A stretch of DNA of 64,000 nucleotides from Hahella chejuensis KCTC 2396 (GCF_000012985.1 NC_007645.1:5044581-5108580), one strand, 5' to 3'. Positions 55,020 through 64,000 are shown, counted from the first letter of the stretch. Numbers and translations are program-made. The notes: generated by a model from the sequence alone, not told the origin.

Positions 55020-57173
55020 TCAGGCGCTATGGCGTATATGCCAGCACTGGTGAATCCGTTCATTGCGCTTGAAGTCTTCAGGAATACTGGCGGCGGTATG
55101 ATTTTCCACCGCAAAACGCTGTTCAATGCCTGAGTCCAGCTTGAAGCGTCGGTAGTTGCAGGAAAAGATCAATACCCCTCCTGGCGCCAGCAACCGCATA
55201 CAATCTTCAATCAACCCTGCATGATCCCGCTGAATATCCAATACATCCTCCATTTTCTTGGAGTTGGAGAATGTGGGTGGATCGAGGAATATCAGGTCAT
55301 ATGAATTATGCTCAGCTTTAAGCCAATCCAGGACGTTGGCGCGCACAAAACGATGGGGACCGCTCAGTTTATTAAGGTGAAAGTTGCGCTCCGCCCAGCT
55401 CAGATAGGTCTGCGACATATCCACACTGGTGGTGGTCGCCGCGCCGCCCGCCGCCGCATGGACGGAAGCCGCTCCGGTGTAGCAGAACAGATTCAGAAAG
55501 CGCTTGCCCGAGCTATGCTTCTGAATCCAATAGCGGGTTGGACGGTGATCAAGGAAAAGCCCTGAGTCCAAATAATCAGACAGGTTTACCCAAAACCGGC
55601 AACCGTGCTCTTCTACCGTACGCTCCTTGCGACTTGAATCTGTTTTTTCATACTGCAGCATGCCTTTTTGCTTTTTACGCTGCTTGAGAAACAACTGTCC
55701 GCCGTCGATTCCCAATACCGCCGGAGTCACTTCCAACACGTCCAGCAGACGTTGGCGCGCCTTTTCTTCATCCACTGATTTCGGCGGCGCATATTCCTGC
55801 ACAATGATCCCACCGTCATACCAGTCGATGGCGACAGCATACTCCGGCATATCCGCATCATAGATCCGGTAAGCGCTAAGCTGCTGCTTCTTCGCCCACT
55901 TGCTCCATTTCGCCAGATTCTTACTCAGTCGATTGCGGAACATTTGCGCCTGCTCGGAGATCCCCTCTAGAGAGGCGTTCTGCGGCTTGCGCGGCGTTTC
56001 TGCTTCAGGTCGGTTCCCATAAACATCGAACAAATAAAGCGTTGTGGCCAGAGGTCCGTTGTAAAGATGGTATTGTTTGTCCGCCCGTAGCCCAATTTCT
56101 TTCGCCAGGTTGACGCTGGAAGTAAAAATACCCGCTTTCCATTCACCGTATGCGGTTTTCAGCCTCCGTCCCAGCGCCCGGTACAGCGAGCGCAGCTCCA
56201 ACTCCTGCCCTAAGCGCTCACCATAGGGAGGGTTGCACACCAGCAAGCGCTGCCCGCATCCTTCCGTATCTGGAGTGAAGTCCATGGCGCTGGCGGTTTC
56301 CAGCTTCACCCAGCGATCAAGTCCGGCGCGGGACAAATTACGCTTGGCGGTGCGGATGGCGGCGGGATTCAGGTCGCAGCCGAAGATGGCTCCGCGCCAG
56401 CGACGCTTGCCAAGCACCGCTTTCTCCATCGCTTCTTCATATACTCCACGCCAGACTTCCGGGTCATGCCAGGGAGCTTTTTCAAACAGAAAGTGCGGGT
56501 TGAGCAGTCCCGGCGCGATATTCATCGCGATCATCGCCGCCTCAACCACCAACGTGCCGGAACCGCACATCGGATCGACGAAACAACCGTCTTCTCCGCA
56601 TATCTCCGGCCAGCCGGCGCGATAGAGTATCGCCGCCGCCAGATTTTCCTTTAACGGCGCGGCGGCCCCCTCTTGCCGATACCCACGCTGATGCAGGCTT
56701 CTGCCCGCCAGATCCAACCCCAAGGTAATGGTTTTCGCCAGGTTCAGCTGCACGGTTTGCACGCCGGAGCGCTTGTCGATAACGGGCAGCTCCAGATCAC
56801 GGTCGCGAAAATGATCGTTAATGGCGTCTTTGACCACTTGCGCGCCAAAGCGTGAGTGCCGGATATCGCCACTGGAGCCAAACGCAGCGATCCAATAGCT
56901 TTCTCCCGGACGCAGATGCTCGCTCCAATTCACCTCGGAAGCAGCCTGATACAGGCCGTCACGCGTGGCTGTGCGGGTGGACTGCAATAATCGCAGCACC
57001 CTGTTGGCGAGACGGGAGCCCAGACAAATTCGGTAAGCCCCGGCGAGATCCACCTTCGCCTCAACCCCAGCGGGATTGGTTCTGAGCACTTCCGCGCCCA
57101 GGGTCTTTAATTCGTCCGCAAGCACATACTCCAGTCCTTTGGGACAGCTCGCAAACAATGAAAATTCATTCAT
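55020..57173 (-). CDS. rlmKL: Bifunctional 23S rRNA methyltransferase RlmKL
   Basis: 717 aa, the gammaproteobacterial fusion. N-terminal THUMP domain (about 1-160), RlmL methyltransferase with VDPMCGSGTLVVEAAM and LVCNPPYGERL (m2G2445), then RlmK with NLFCYTGAASVHAA and IFLDPPTFSNSKKM (m7G2069). It modifies 23S rRNA during 50S assembly. The product is divergent from rmf, itself a ribosome factor. Confidence 0.95.
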   Translation of the reverse strand: MNEFSLFASCPKGLEYVLADELKTLGAEVLRTNPAGVEAKVDLAGAYRICLGSRLANRVLRLLQSTRTATRDGLYQAASEVNWSEHLRPGESYWIAAFGSSGDIRHSRFGAQVVKDAINDHFRDRDLELPVIDKRSGVQTVQLNLAKTITLGLDLAGRSLHQRGYRQEGAAAPLKENLAAAILYRAGWPEICGEDGCFVDPMCGSGTLVVEAAMIAMNIAPGLLNPHFLFEKAPWHDPEVWRGVYEEAMEKAVLGKRRWRGAIFGCDLNPAAIRTAKRNLSRAGLDRWVKLETASAMDFTPDTEGCGQRLLVCNPPYGERLGQELELRSLYRALGRRLKTAYGEWKAGIFTSSVNLAKEIGLRADKQYHLYNGPLATTLYLFDVYGNRPEAETPRKPQNASLEGISEQAQMFRNRLSKNLAKWSKWAKKQQLSAYRIYDADMPEYAVAIDWYDGGIIVQEYAPPKSVDEEKARQRLLDVLEVTPAVLGIDGGQLFLKQRKKQKGMLQYEKTDSSRKERTVEEHGCRFWVNLSDYLDSGLFLDHRPTRYWIQKHSSGKRFLNLFCYTGAASVHAAAGGAATTTSVDMSQTYLSWAERNFHLNKLSGPHRFVRANVLDWLKAEHNSYDLIFLDPPTFSNSKKMEDVLDIQRDHAGLIEDCMRLLAPGGVLIFSCNYRRFKLDSGIEQRFAVENHTAASIPEDFKRNERIHQCWHIRHSA

Positions 57174-57325
57174 ATTCCTACGCCGTTACAAATCGTTGCA
57201 TATCAAGGGTTAAAGATGGTTCTATGGCGATCAAGCGCTTAACCGGATTTAATTCCACAAAACTATAAAAAAACCGTCACATAGATGAAATAATTTGTGT
57301 ACATCGAAATTAAATTTGGCTTAAC

Positions 57326-57354
57326 TTGAAAGTGTAGCGCTATTAATTTGATAT
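57326..57354 (+). promoter_or_regulatory. Sigma-70 promoter upstream of rmf
   Basis: TTGAAA, 17 bases, then TGATAT (with TATATA overlapping by register). It lies about 35 bases before the leader ORF and 120 before the rmf ATG. Confidence 0.55.
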
Positions 57355-57387
57355 ATATCCCCTCGTACAAGATCAGACGATAAGGAG

Positions 57388-57474
57388 ATGCTTTCTAGTC
57401 CAAATTCCGATTCAACTGTTAATCTGTTTGAATTCCTGTCTAACCCAGAAATTGGTGAGGTCATTAAAGAATGA
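57388..57474 (+). CDS. Possible 28-residue leader peptide overlapping rmf
   Basis: ATG at 57388 with AAGGAG directly in front (spacing unusually short), reading MLSSPNSDSTVNLFEFLSNP and on to a TGA that overlaps the rmf ATG as ATGA (57471-57474). The overlap would suit translational coupling of the leader to rmf. No homology known to me. Could also be chance; the tight ribosome-site spacing counts against it. Confidence 0.4.
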   Translation: MLSSPNSDSTVNLFEFLSNPEIGEVIKE

Positions 57475-57680
57475 GAAGACAGAAGCGCGATATGTTTGAA
57501 AGAGCGTACCTCAAGGGTTACCGCGCCGGCGTAAGCGGCCGGTCAAAAGATTTATGTCCCGCCGCCAATCCTCAAATGCGTCAAGAGTGGATTAACGGCT
57601 GGCGCGACGGCCGAGCGGACCATTGGGATGGTTACACCGGCGTATCAGGGATACACAGAAGCCCTGGCATAGCATCCTGA
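57471..57680 (+). CDS. rmf: Ribosome modulation factor Rmf
   Basis: 69 aa. RQKRDMFERAYLKGYRAGVSGRSKDLCP and WINGWRDGRADHWDGY follow E. coli Rmf along its length; the last about 14 residues (GVSGIHRSPGIAS) extend beyond the 55-residue E. coli protein. Rmf pairs 70S ribosomes into silent 100S dimers in stationary phase. GAGGT lies about 10 bases before the ATG. A leader ORF overlaps its start, and a terminator follows. Confidence 0.92.
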   Translation: MRRQKRDMFERAYLKGYRAGVSGRSKDLCPAANPQMRQEWINGWRDGRADHWDGYTGVSGIHRSPGIAS

Positions 57681-57728
57681 TTCACCCGAACACTCATTCA
57701 TAAAGGAAGGGTTCACCCAACCCCATTT

Positions 57729-57750
57729 AGGCCCGCCTCGCGGGCCTTTT
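57729..57750 (+). terminator. Rho-independent terminator after rmf
   Basis: AGGCCCGC, CTC loop, GCGGGCCT, then TTTTC. The T-run lies on the plus strand, so it ends the rmf transcript before convergent pyrD. Confidence 0.85.
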
Positions 57751-57760
57751 CATTGACGCT

Positions 57761-58786
57761 TTAACCGTCCAACCCGCCAATGGCCTCAGCCGCTTCCCGC
57801 ACCAGGACCGGCCCCCGATAAATGAGACCGCTATATACCTGAACCAGCTTGGCGCCCGCACGCACTTTATCCACCGCATCCTGCGCGCTCATCACGCCGC
57901 CGGAGGCGATAACGGGAATACGACCTTCCAGCGCCACGCACAATTCTTTCACCACATGGGTGGAGCGCTTGGTCAATGGCGCACCGCTTAAGCCGCCCTG
58001 CTCCTTTCCATGAGCCAGACTCTCAACGCCCTCACGCGACAATGTGGTATTCGTGGCGATGGCGCCGTCCATGTTGTAATCCAGCAGGGTGCGCGCAACC
58101 ATGTGCACCTCGTCGTCAGACATGTCTGGCGCGATTTTCACGACGAAGGGCACGTAACGCCCATGCTGTTGGTTCATGCGCTCCTGACAATCCTTGATTT
58201 CCTGCAGCATGCTGCGCAGCGAATCGCCGAACTGTAACGCGCGCAATCCAGGCGTGTTAGGGGAGGAAATGTTGATCGTGATGTAGGACGCGTAGGGATA
58301 CACCTTATTGATGCAGGCAATGTAGTCCGAGGCGGCTTCCTCAGCGGGAGTGTCTTTGTTCTTCCCAACGTTAACGCCGATCACCCCACCATATTTTTTC
58401 TTGCGCAAGCGCTCCGTCATGTAATCAACGCCGTAGTTGTTGAATCCCATGCGGTTGATAATCGCGCTGCGTTCCTCCAGGCGAAAAAGACGTGGCGGAG
58501 GATTGCCGTCCTGAGGCTTCGGAGTCACTGTACCAACTTCGATAAAGCCGAAACCCAGTTTACTCAGACCATCGATGTAATCGCCGTTTTTATCCAATCC
58601 CGCCGCCAGCCCCACCGCGTTGGGGAAGGTAATTCCCATCAACTCGACCGGCCGGGAATACATTTGGGGCATAAACATTCCCAACATGCCGGCGTTATCA
58701 GCCATCTTAAGCATTTTCAGGGAAATATTATGGGAGGCTTCCGCTGGAAGGCGAAACAGAAACTGTCGGGCTAACTGATATGACAT
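57761..58786 (-). CDS. pyrD: Dihydroorotate dehydrogenase (quinone), class 2
   Basis: 341 aa. The N-terminal extension ([26 protein letters not shown]) is the membrane-associating, quinone-binding helix pair of class 2 enzymes. The FMN barrel shows [34 protein letters not shown], the catalytic-Ser segment [14 protein letters not shown], and [35 protein letters not shown]. It oxidises dihydroorotate to orotate in pyrimidine synthesis. Convergent with rmf, an arrangement also seen in E. coli's pyrD-rmf neighbourhood. Confidence 0.96.
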
Positions 58787-59395
58787 AAGGCTATTCCACT
58801 GCTGTAGAACAGTTTAAAAGAGGGGTGAACTTCAGGCGCGGTATTATAACCAACCAGAATCGCATTAAAAGGTTTATTTCCCATTACAGGCGCGACGCCT
58901 ATCGGCTCCTGCTTCTCACGAAAAGTAACTTCACATCGCGTTTTGCACTGTTTTTGACCACCAGTCACTACATGTTGGGGATATCTGTGACAGAACTGTA
59001 ATTTATCCACTAAATCTGTGGATAACTTTGTTAATATCGGTAGGGAAAAATCTCAGACCCCACGAAATTCCAGCTCTCCCAGCGATTTGATCACTTTTTA
59101 ACCAACTATTTTTTGCGCTTAAATTTCAACCACTTATTAACCCTGGTTCCCCGAATCCGGGAATAGCGTCACTTTTTGCACCGGAATAGGATACTCAAAT
59201 CCATCAAATTCGCCGCTTAGGTTTGACGCGAAATGCAGAAAAGTTCGCCGGGGTTTCCGTAGATTTATAGGTAAGTCATTAATTTACCGGGCCTGCGAGT
59301 TATCCACAGCCATCAGAACAACAAAAAGGGGAGCTACCGCTCCCCTTTTTGTCTCAACAGCTAATGTTTAACGTGGATCTAATCGATGGCGGATA
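58787..59395. other. Gene-free stretch with DnaA-box matches
   Basis: About 600 bases with no convincing gene. Three DnaA-box matches: TTATCCACT (59003-59011), TGTGGATAA (59017-59025, perfect consensus in reverse) and TTATCCACA (59300-59308, perfect). The first two form an 8-base inverted repeat with a 7-base gap. AT-rich runs lie between 59090 and 59145. It may be a regulatory or DnaA-titration site; no other feature seen. Confidence 0.5.
59323..59350 (-). terminator. Bidirectional rho-independent terminator
   Basis: AAAAAGGGGAGC, TACC loop, GCTCCCCTTTTT, symmetric with T-runs on both strands. It would end the PilZ gene transcript on the minus strand. Confidence 0.85.
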
Positions 59396-59665
59396 TCAAA
59401 CAAAGTTCAAGGCCATTTCATTAGCGCCACAGCGCACCACTTTCAATGGCACAGTCGGACTGCGTTCCTGCAACAAGCCAACAACTTTCAGTGAAACCAA
59501 ATCTCCAACCTCGGCGTTGCCGGCAAAATCGCCGGTCACCAACACGCCTCCTTCGGAAAGATCGACTGTTTTCAACTCGTGGAGCCCTGTCACAGGGTGA
59601 TCAAGCAATACGCTCATCGACGCGGTTAGTCGTTCAAAACGACGCCTTTCTGTGTGGGAACTCAT
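59396..59665 (-). CDS. PilZ-domain cyclic-di-GMP binding protein
   Basis: 89 aa, a lone PilZ domain. The binding motifs are present: an RRRFER run near the N-terminus (RxxxR) and VDLSEGG (D/NxSxxG), with GDLVSLKVVG after it. The ATG at 59665 has AAGGTG seven bases upstream; a GTG at 59674 is the alternative. It should bind cyclic-di-GMP and pass the signal to an unknown partner. A terminator follows at 59323. Confidence 0.88.
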   Translation of the reverse strand: MSSHTERRRFERLTASMSVLLDHPVTGLHELKTVDLSEGGVLVTGDFAGNAEVGDLVSLKVVGLLQERSPTVPLKVVRCGANEMALNFV

Positions 59666-59847
59666 AGTATGCACCTTTTCCGTTATTTATTGTGGTTATT
59701 TTTTGACCAGTATAAAAAACTTAAAGCCCCTGGTTCAACTATTATCCTCACCCCCTATCCTGTGCAACATCCCTCTTCACCGCAGGACAGTTGGAACATG
59801 CTACAATTCTTCATCGCTCTCACGATAAAGCTTTTTAAAACAGCAGC

Positions 59848-60999
59848 ATGACATACTCTACTCCCGCCGAAAAGACTCGCGCCGCCCATCGCGTCACCTT
59901 GATTGGAATGATTCTGGATATTGCGCTGGGGTTGCTGAAAATCATTGTCGGGGTCCTCGCACAGTCTCATGCGTTAGTGGCTGACGGCATCCACTCTTTC
60001 ACTGATGCGGGAACGGATATCCTGGTGATTGTCATCACTCGCTACTCCCACCAGAAACCAGACCGGGAACATCCTTACGGCCACGGCAAATTCGAAACCC
60101 TGGGCACAGTAGTATTGGGCTCCATGCTCATTGCTGTCGCCGGCGCCATGGCTTACGACAGTATTCTGCGCCTGTGGGAGAAAGATGCGCAGGTCGCTCC
60201 TGGGTGGCCTGCGCTATTGGCGGCGAGTCTGTCTATCGCCGGTAAAGAATGGATTTATCGCTACACACTGGATATCGGCAAGAAGTTGCGCTCCGACCTG
60301 ATCATCGCCAACGCCTGGCATTCACGCAGTGACGCTCTTTCCTCGGTGGTCGTGCTCATCGCCTTGCTTGGCGTAATCGCCGGCTTCCCATGGGTCGACG
60401 CTTTAGCAGCGATTATTGTGGCGATCCTCATCGGCAAGATTGGCATCGAGCTGGCGGGCAAAAGTGTCAAAGAGCTAGTGGAAACCGCGCTTCCTGAAGA
60501 TCAGGTCCACGCCATTAGAGAACTCGCGCTATCAGTGGAAGGCGTTCGCGGCGTGCATGATCTGCGCGGACGTTATGTGGGACCGGATATCGTTATTGAC
60601 CTGCATTTACAAGTGGACTCGTCGCTGAGCGTCTCGGAGGGACACTATATTGGCGTGCATGTCGCGAGAAAAATCCGAGCAAAGTTTGAGCACATCAGCG
60701 ACATCACCTACCACATAGATACAGAGAATGACGCTAACGGAAAGAAACGGGCGGGTTCTCCCTTATTGCCGCTACGCCAGGACGTGACCGAAACCTTGCA
60801 ACGGCGCTGGCGCGGCCTGACGCCGGAAGGTTCAATCAAGCGGCTGATTTTGCACTACATCAATGGCCAAGTGCATGTGGAAGTGATGATCGCCGGAAAC
60901 GAGTGTCGTCTTTCCCAGGAGATAGTAAAAAGCATGCGGGAAAGTACTGCCGACCTGACTTGGCTGGGCGATATAAAAGTCTGGAGGGAGGCGCCCTGA
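59848..60999 (+). CDS. Cation diffusion facilitator (FieF/MamM-type) metal transporter
   Basis: 383 aa. Six membrane helices in the first about 210 residues with the metal sites HSFTD (H49, D53) in helix 2 and HSRSD (about 158-162) in helix 5, then a C-terminal cytoplasmic domain (about 215-300, VEGVRGVHDLRGRYVGPDIVIDLHLQVD) and an extra tail of about 80 residues beyond the usual FieF length. It exports divalent metals such as zinc or iron using the proton gradient. Divergent from the PilZ gene. Confidence 0.93.
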   Translation: MTYSTPAEKTRAAHRVTLIGMILDIALGLLKIIVGVLAQSHALVADGIHSFTDAGTDILVIVITRYSHQKPDREHPYGHGKFETLGTVVLGSMLIAVAGAMAYDSILRLWEKDAQVAPGWPALLAASLSIAGKEWIYRYTLDIGKKLRSDLIIANAWHSRSDALSSVVVLIALLGVIAGFPWVDALAAIIVAILIGKIGIELAGKSVKELVETALPEDQVHAIRELALSVEGVRGVHDLRGRYVGPDIVIDLHLQVDSSLSVSEGHYIGVHVARKIRAKFEHISDITYHIDTENDANGKKRAGSPLLPLRQDVTETLQRRWRGLTPEGSIKRLILHYINGQVHVEVMIAGNECRLSQEIVKSMRESTADLTWLGDIKVWREAP

Positions 61000-61030
61000 A
61001 GCGGTTCGCCCACAGCGCCTCCCCTACTGG

Positions 61031-61852
61031 CTAAGGCCCAAGCAAACGCCTTTTCTCCGCCTCAAACTCTTCCTGCGTGATGGCCCCTGCGTCCAACAAC
61101 TCCTTCAGTTTTTTAATCCGACTGAGATTATCCTCAATCGCAGGCCCTGGCGCCGTAAAGTCAGCGTCAAGAGAAGGACCGGCGGCAGCGGAAAAGTTCC
61201 CAAATTGGTAGCTCCCCACAGAAGGCGATGGCCCTTTATCTTTATCCACGAGCCCAAAGAAACCGCCAATCTTACGCAACACCAGTTTCAGGAAACGCCA
61301 TAATTTCGGCAGCAACCAGATCGCAAGAGCAATAAATAGTCCCAGCAATACAAGGAAAACCAACGGGTGATTCAACGCCGCCCATAAGCCGGCCAGCACC
61401 ATGATGTCCTCGCCAATTGAAGCCGCCCAGTTAGTAAAAGGCTCCGGTGAAGTATTGATCGCCAAACGCGTCCCGGCCTTAGTGGCATGGGACGTCGCCG
61501 CCATCGAGGCGCCGACCAGGCCAGCCGCAATCTGTAACGCCGGTGAAATATCTCCCACTGCGCCAGCCGCCAGCACCGCGCCGGCAGGAATGCGAATAAA
61601 GGTGTGCAGCGCGTCCCAACCACTGTCCACGCCAGGAGTCTTATCCGCGAAAAACTCCACACAGTACATAAATCCGGCCGCCGCGATCACCAGCGGATCC
61701 TGCAGTGTCTGCAAATCCGGCGGCAAATCGATATGCCCGGTCGCGCCGCCCAATCCCAGCATCAGCACGGCAGCGTATAAGTTCACGCCACTGGCCCAGG
61801 ACACGCCCATCATTAATGCAATGGTGGAGACCAAAGTATCATAGGTTTCCAT
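61031..61852 (-). CDS. DUF4126 membrane protein with SHOCT tail
   Basis: 273 aa with about five membrane helices (near 5-35, 52-70, 85-125, 145-185 including a long hydrophobic run at LVFLVLLGLFIALAIWLL). The GVSWASGVNLYAAVLMLGLGG and KAGTRLAINTSPEPFTNW blocks fit DUF4126. The C-terminus (about 240-273, SRIKKLKELLDAGAITQEEFEAEKRRLLG) is a SHOCT motif, often an oligomerisation or membrane-association element. Function unknown. Confidence 0.82.
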   Translation of the reverse strand: METYDTLVSTIALMMGVSWASGVNLYAAVLMLGLGGATGHIDLPPDLQTLQDPLVIAAAGFMYCVEFFADKTPGVDSGWDALHTFIRIPAGAVLAAGAVGDISPALQIAAGLVGASMAATSHATKAGTRLAINTSPEPFTNWAASIGEDIMVLAGLWAALNHPLVFLVLLGLFIALAIWLLPKLWRFLKLVLRKIGGFFGLVDKDKGPSPSVGSYQFGNFSAAAGPSLDADFTAPGPAIEDNLSRIKKLKELLDAGAITQEEFEAEKRRLLGP

Positions 61853-61993
61853 TAAACCACCTCAACCACTATGGGTTAGTCATCTCCCACCTGACGCGCA
61901 TCGTTGGAGCCGCAGGCGGAGTTATCATTACTATCGCTATTACATCCTTTCTTACCTGAACCCTGGCTGAATTTGTCCTCAGGGCTCAGCTTT

Positions 61994-62752
61994 TCAGGCG
62001 GAGAATCCTCGCCACCATAGCCACAACAAACGCAGCGCCAACAACGTCAGCACCCATTTGAACAGTGATTTAAAACGCGCTTCGGGCAATTTACCGAGAA
62101 TTTTTAAGCCAGCTTTAGTGCCTAGAAACCCGGCCAGCACCATTAAACCGAGCAAAGGAAGCCAAGGGGTGAAAACGAACCCCGCCATCCCGAACACCAT
62201 AATTTTCAACAAATGTTGCGCCGTCATACAGCTGGAGAAGTTAGCGGTGTAGGTCCAGCGGTCAACGCCGCTACGTCCAAGCCAGGCCGACACGAGGGGA
62301 CCGGTTGCGCCGACGATCATTGTGGCCAGCGTCGTCAATAAACCACCGCAGAACAGGCCTACTTTAGTTTTTCCCAATCCCAGTTCAGGAATGGGCCCCC
62401 AGCACAGCCAGATGATGAATAGCGCCACCATCGGAGGAATCCAGGAGGGATCGACGCGTCCCAGTAACCAAGCGGCGGCGAGCGCCGCAATAAAAGCGCC
62501 GCTTAAAAAGAATGCGATTGTACGCAGTTGAATGTGCTTACGGGTTAAGGCCGCCCGGCTGGCGTTGGAGCCCATTTGCACAATACCATGCAAAGGGATC
62601 AGGGCTAACGGCGGCACAATATCCGCCATCACTGCGATCAGAAAGGCGCCGCCGCCAACACCAAGCGCGGCGGTCAGCATCGACCCCAGGAAACTGCTCC
62701 CTAACAGCGTTGCGACTTCGAGCCAGGAAAGGCCCGCAAACCATTCCGTCAT
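61994..62752 (-). CDS. TSUP-family (TauE/SafE-like) membrane transporter
   Basis: 252 aa, about seven to eight membrane helices. N-terminal SFLGSMLTAALGVGGGAFLI and the repeat-like ATMIVGATGPLVSAWL in the second half mark the sulfite/organosulfonate exporter family. The substrate cannot be told. Its ATG overlaps the rmuC stop as ATGA, so the two are translationally coupled. Confidence 0.88.
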   Translation of the reverse strand: MTEWFAGLSWLEVATLLGSSFLGSMLTAALGVGGGAFLIAVMADIVPPLALIPLHGIVQMGSNASRAALTRKHIQLRTIAFFLSGAFIAALAAAWLLGRVDPSWIPPMVALFIIWLCWGPIPELGLGKTKVGLFCGGLLTTLATMIVGATGPLVSAWLGRSGVDRWTYTANFSSCMTAQHLLKIMVFGMAGFVFTPWLPLLGLMVLAGFLGTKAGLKILGKLPEARFKSLFKWVLTLLALRLLWLWWRGFSA

Positions 62753-64000
62753 AAACCGGCGCCGTCACCGAGTGAGAGAGACACCGTTCGGGAGTCGCCC
62801 TCTTCTGACATTTGCGCCCGTTGCAGAGTTGACTCGCTCAGTTGTTTACCAGCGCGCGCGCCCAACTGCTTCAGCTTCTCCACTCGGGTAATCAAATTAC
62901 CTCGCCCCGTGGCCAAACGCCCCATCGCGGTATCATAGGCGCCTTGCGTCTGCTGCAAGCGCTGGCCGACCTCCTCCAGATCCTGCACAAAATTAACGAA
63001 CTTGTCGTACAGATAGCCGGCCTGCCGGGCGATTTCCTGCGCATTTTGAGACTGATGCTCATAGCGCCAGATATTGTGAATGGTGCGCAAAGTAGCGAGT
63101 AACGTCGAAGGAGAAACGATCACCACATTCAGTTGAAACGCTTCGTTAAACAGGCTTTGGTCTCCCTGCACCGCAGCCGCAAAGGCCCCCTCAATAGGAA
63201 TAAACAACAGTACAAAGTCCAGTGAATTCAGCCCTAACGCGTCTTGATATCGTTTCCCGCTCAGCCCCTTTATATGCTGTCGCACCGACAACACATGCTG
63301 CTTCAGGTAATCAATCCGCGCGCTGTCGTCGCTGGCGTTATGATACTGCTCGTAGGCCACAAGACTGACTTTCGAGTCAACAACGACATTTTTGTTTTCT
63401 GGAAGGCGAATAATCACATCTGGTTGTATACGGCGCCCAGCTTCATTTCTTTGCGCGCTCTGCACCTCGTACTCGCGCCCCTTCACCAACCCCGAACGTT
63501 CCAGAATGCGCTCCAGTATGACTTCGCCCCAGGTTCCAGCGGCCTTGTTGTCGCCTTTCAGCGCATTGGTCAGCTTGATAGCGTCGTCACTGATACGCTC
63601 GTTCAGCGTCTGGAGCTTCTTAATTTCCGCAGACAACGAGAAACGCTGCTGCGCTTCCTTGTCGTAGACGTCCTCAACTTTCTTGCGAAAGTCATTCAGC
63701 TGCGTATTTAAGGGGTCGAGAATAGTCTTCAGATTATTCTGACTAAATTCGGACAGTTTCTGTGTACTACTTTCGAAGATGCGATTGGCGAGCAGTTGAA
63801 ACTCTTGCGTCAGCGCCTCACGCGAGGCTTCCAACAACTTCAGTTTCTCCTGGTGATGCAACTGTTCTTTTGCTGCGGCGGTTTTCAAAGACGCCAGCTC
63901 GCTCTGAGCAGCGCTGAGCGCCTGCGTTAACTCAGACAAGTTTGCGTCTTTGTCTTTGGCCGCCGCCTCCACTTGGACATAGCGCTCATGGATTGACTCC
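62749..64000 (-). CDS. rmuC: DNA recombination protein RmuC (5' end outside window)
   Basis: The frame is still open at the right edge (417 residues visible, reading ESIHERYVQVEAAA at the edge), so the N-terminal membrane anchor lies outside. A long coiled coil (about 15-130) leads to the endonuclease-like RmuC core: NKAAGTWGEVILERILERSGLVKGREYEVQ, RIQPDVIIRLPENKNVVVDSKVSL and FIPIEGAFAAAVQ. RmuC limits inversions at short inverted repeats in E. coli. Shares an ATGA junction with the TSUP gene. Confidence 0.93.
   Translation of the reverse strand, partial: ESIHERYVQVEAAAKDKDANLSELTQALSAAQSELASLKTAAAKEQLHHQEKLKLLEASREALTQEFQLLANRIFESSTQKLSEFSQNNLKTILDPLNTQLNDFRKKVEDVYDKEAQQRFSLSAEIKKLQTLNERISDDAIKLTNALKGDNKAAGTWGEVILERILERSGLVKGREYEVQSAQRNEAGRRIQPDVIIRLPENKNVVVDSKVSLVAYEQYHNASDDSARIDYLKQHVLSVRQHIKGLSGKRYQDALGLNSLDFVLLFIPIEGAFAAAVQGDQSLFNEAFQLNVVIVSPSTLLATLRTIHNIWRYEHQSQNAQEIARQAGYLYDKFVNFVQDLEEVGQRLQQTQGAYDTAMGRLATGRGNLITRVEKLKQLGARAGKQLSESTLQRAQMSEEGDSRTVSLSLGDGAGL

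Noticed and set aside
58787-59395. A chromosomal origin of replication
   Set aside because: Only three DnaA-box matches, no 13-mer array, and no dnaA, dnaN, gidA or parAB nearby; kept only as a DnaA-box cluster.
1-64000. CRISPR array, prophage or insertion sequence
   Set aside because: No regularly spaced repeats, transposase, integrase or phage structural genes were seen on either strand.

Overview
The window is a piece of gammaproteobacterial chromosome with about 55-60 protein genes, four tRNA genes and no insertion sequence, prophage, CRISPR array or rRNA. Gene order and protein style (the aspS-yebC-ruvCAB-ybgC-tolQRAB-pal-cpoB-tRNA-Lys-nadA block, FabR, RlmKL, Rmf, class 2 PyrD, BepA) point to a free-living marine-type member of the Oceanospirillales/Pseudomonadales; Hahella is my best guess, an inference from gene style rather than a search result. 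GC is fairly high throughout, with one clear dip over an acyltransferase gene at 25759-27636.

Layout. 1-2510: the C-terminal part of a BepA-like periplasmic metalloprotease, convergent with nadA. 2611-13802: on the minus strand, fmdB, aspS, yebC, ruvCAB, ybgC, tolQRAB, pal and cpoB, followed by two identical tRNA-Lys genes. 14069-19657: on the plus strand, a compact phosphorelay cluster: an NtrC-type regulator, a 73-residue protein that is only a histidine-kinase dimerisation/phosphoacceptor domain, a CHASE3 histidine kinase, a receiver-only regulator and a REC-HK-REC-REC hybrid. A perfect sigma-54 promoter (19819-19834) then precedes a four-helix DUF2383-type gene, followed by an HD-GYP-like protein and fabR. 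22301-31005: HIT protein, ugd, galE, tadA, an O-antigen-type acyltransferase, guaA and guaB. 31173-38278: xseA, two PaaI-like thioesterases, a DUF599 protein, an M48 lipoprotein, an alpha/beta hydrolase and a glycosyltransferase. 38289-42158: a YbbAP-type ABC system divergent from tesA, with touching start codons. 42234-46373: an unknown periplasmic protein plus a chemoreceptor, a UspE-like protein, tRNA-Asn and tRNA-Pro. 46575-57173: an M18 aminopeptidase, a 1379-residue internally duplicated envelope protein, several small unknown proteins and rlmKL. 57388-64000: rmf with a short leader ORF, pyrD, a gene-free stretch with DnaA-box matches, a PilZ protein, a CDF metal transporter, DUF4126 and TSUP membrane proteins, and the start-truncated rmuC.

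The most promising material for something new is the 14-20 kb signalling cluster (lone HisKA protein and adjacent sigma-54 promoter), a two-copy dispersed repeat (17600-17678 and 53359-53506), the rmf leader ORF with an ATGA overlap, and the duplicated giant envelope protein at 47964-52103. Most other regions are ordinary housekeeping genes in conserved order.
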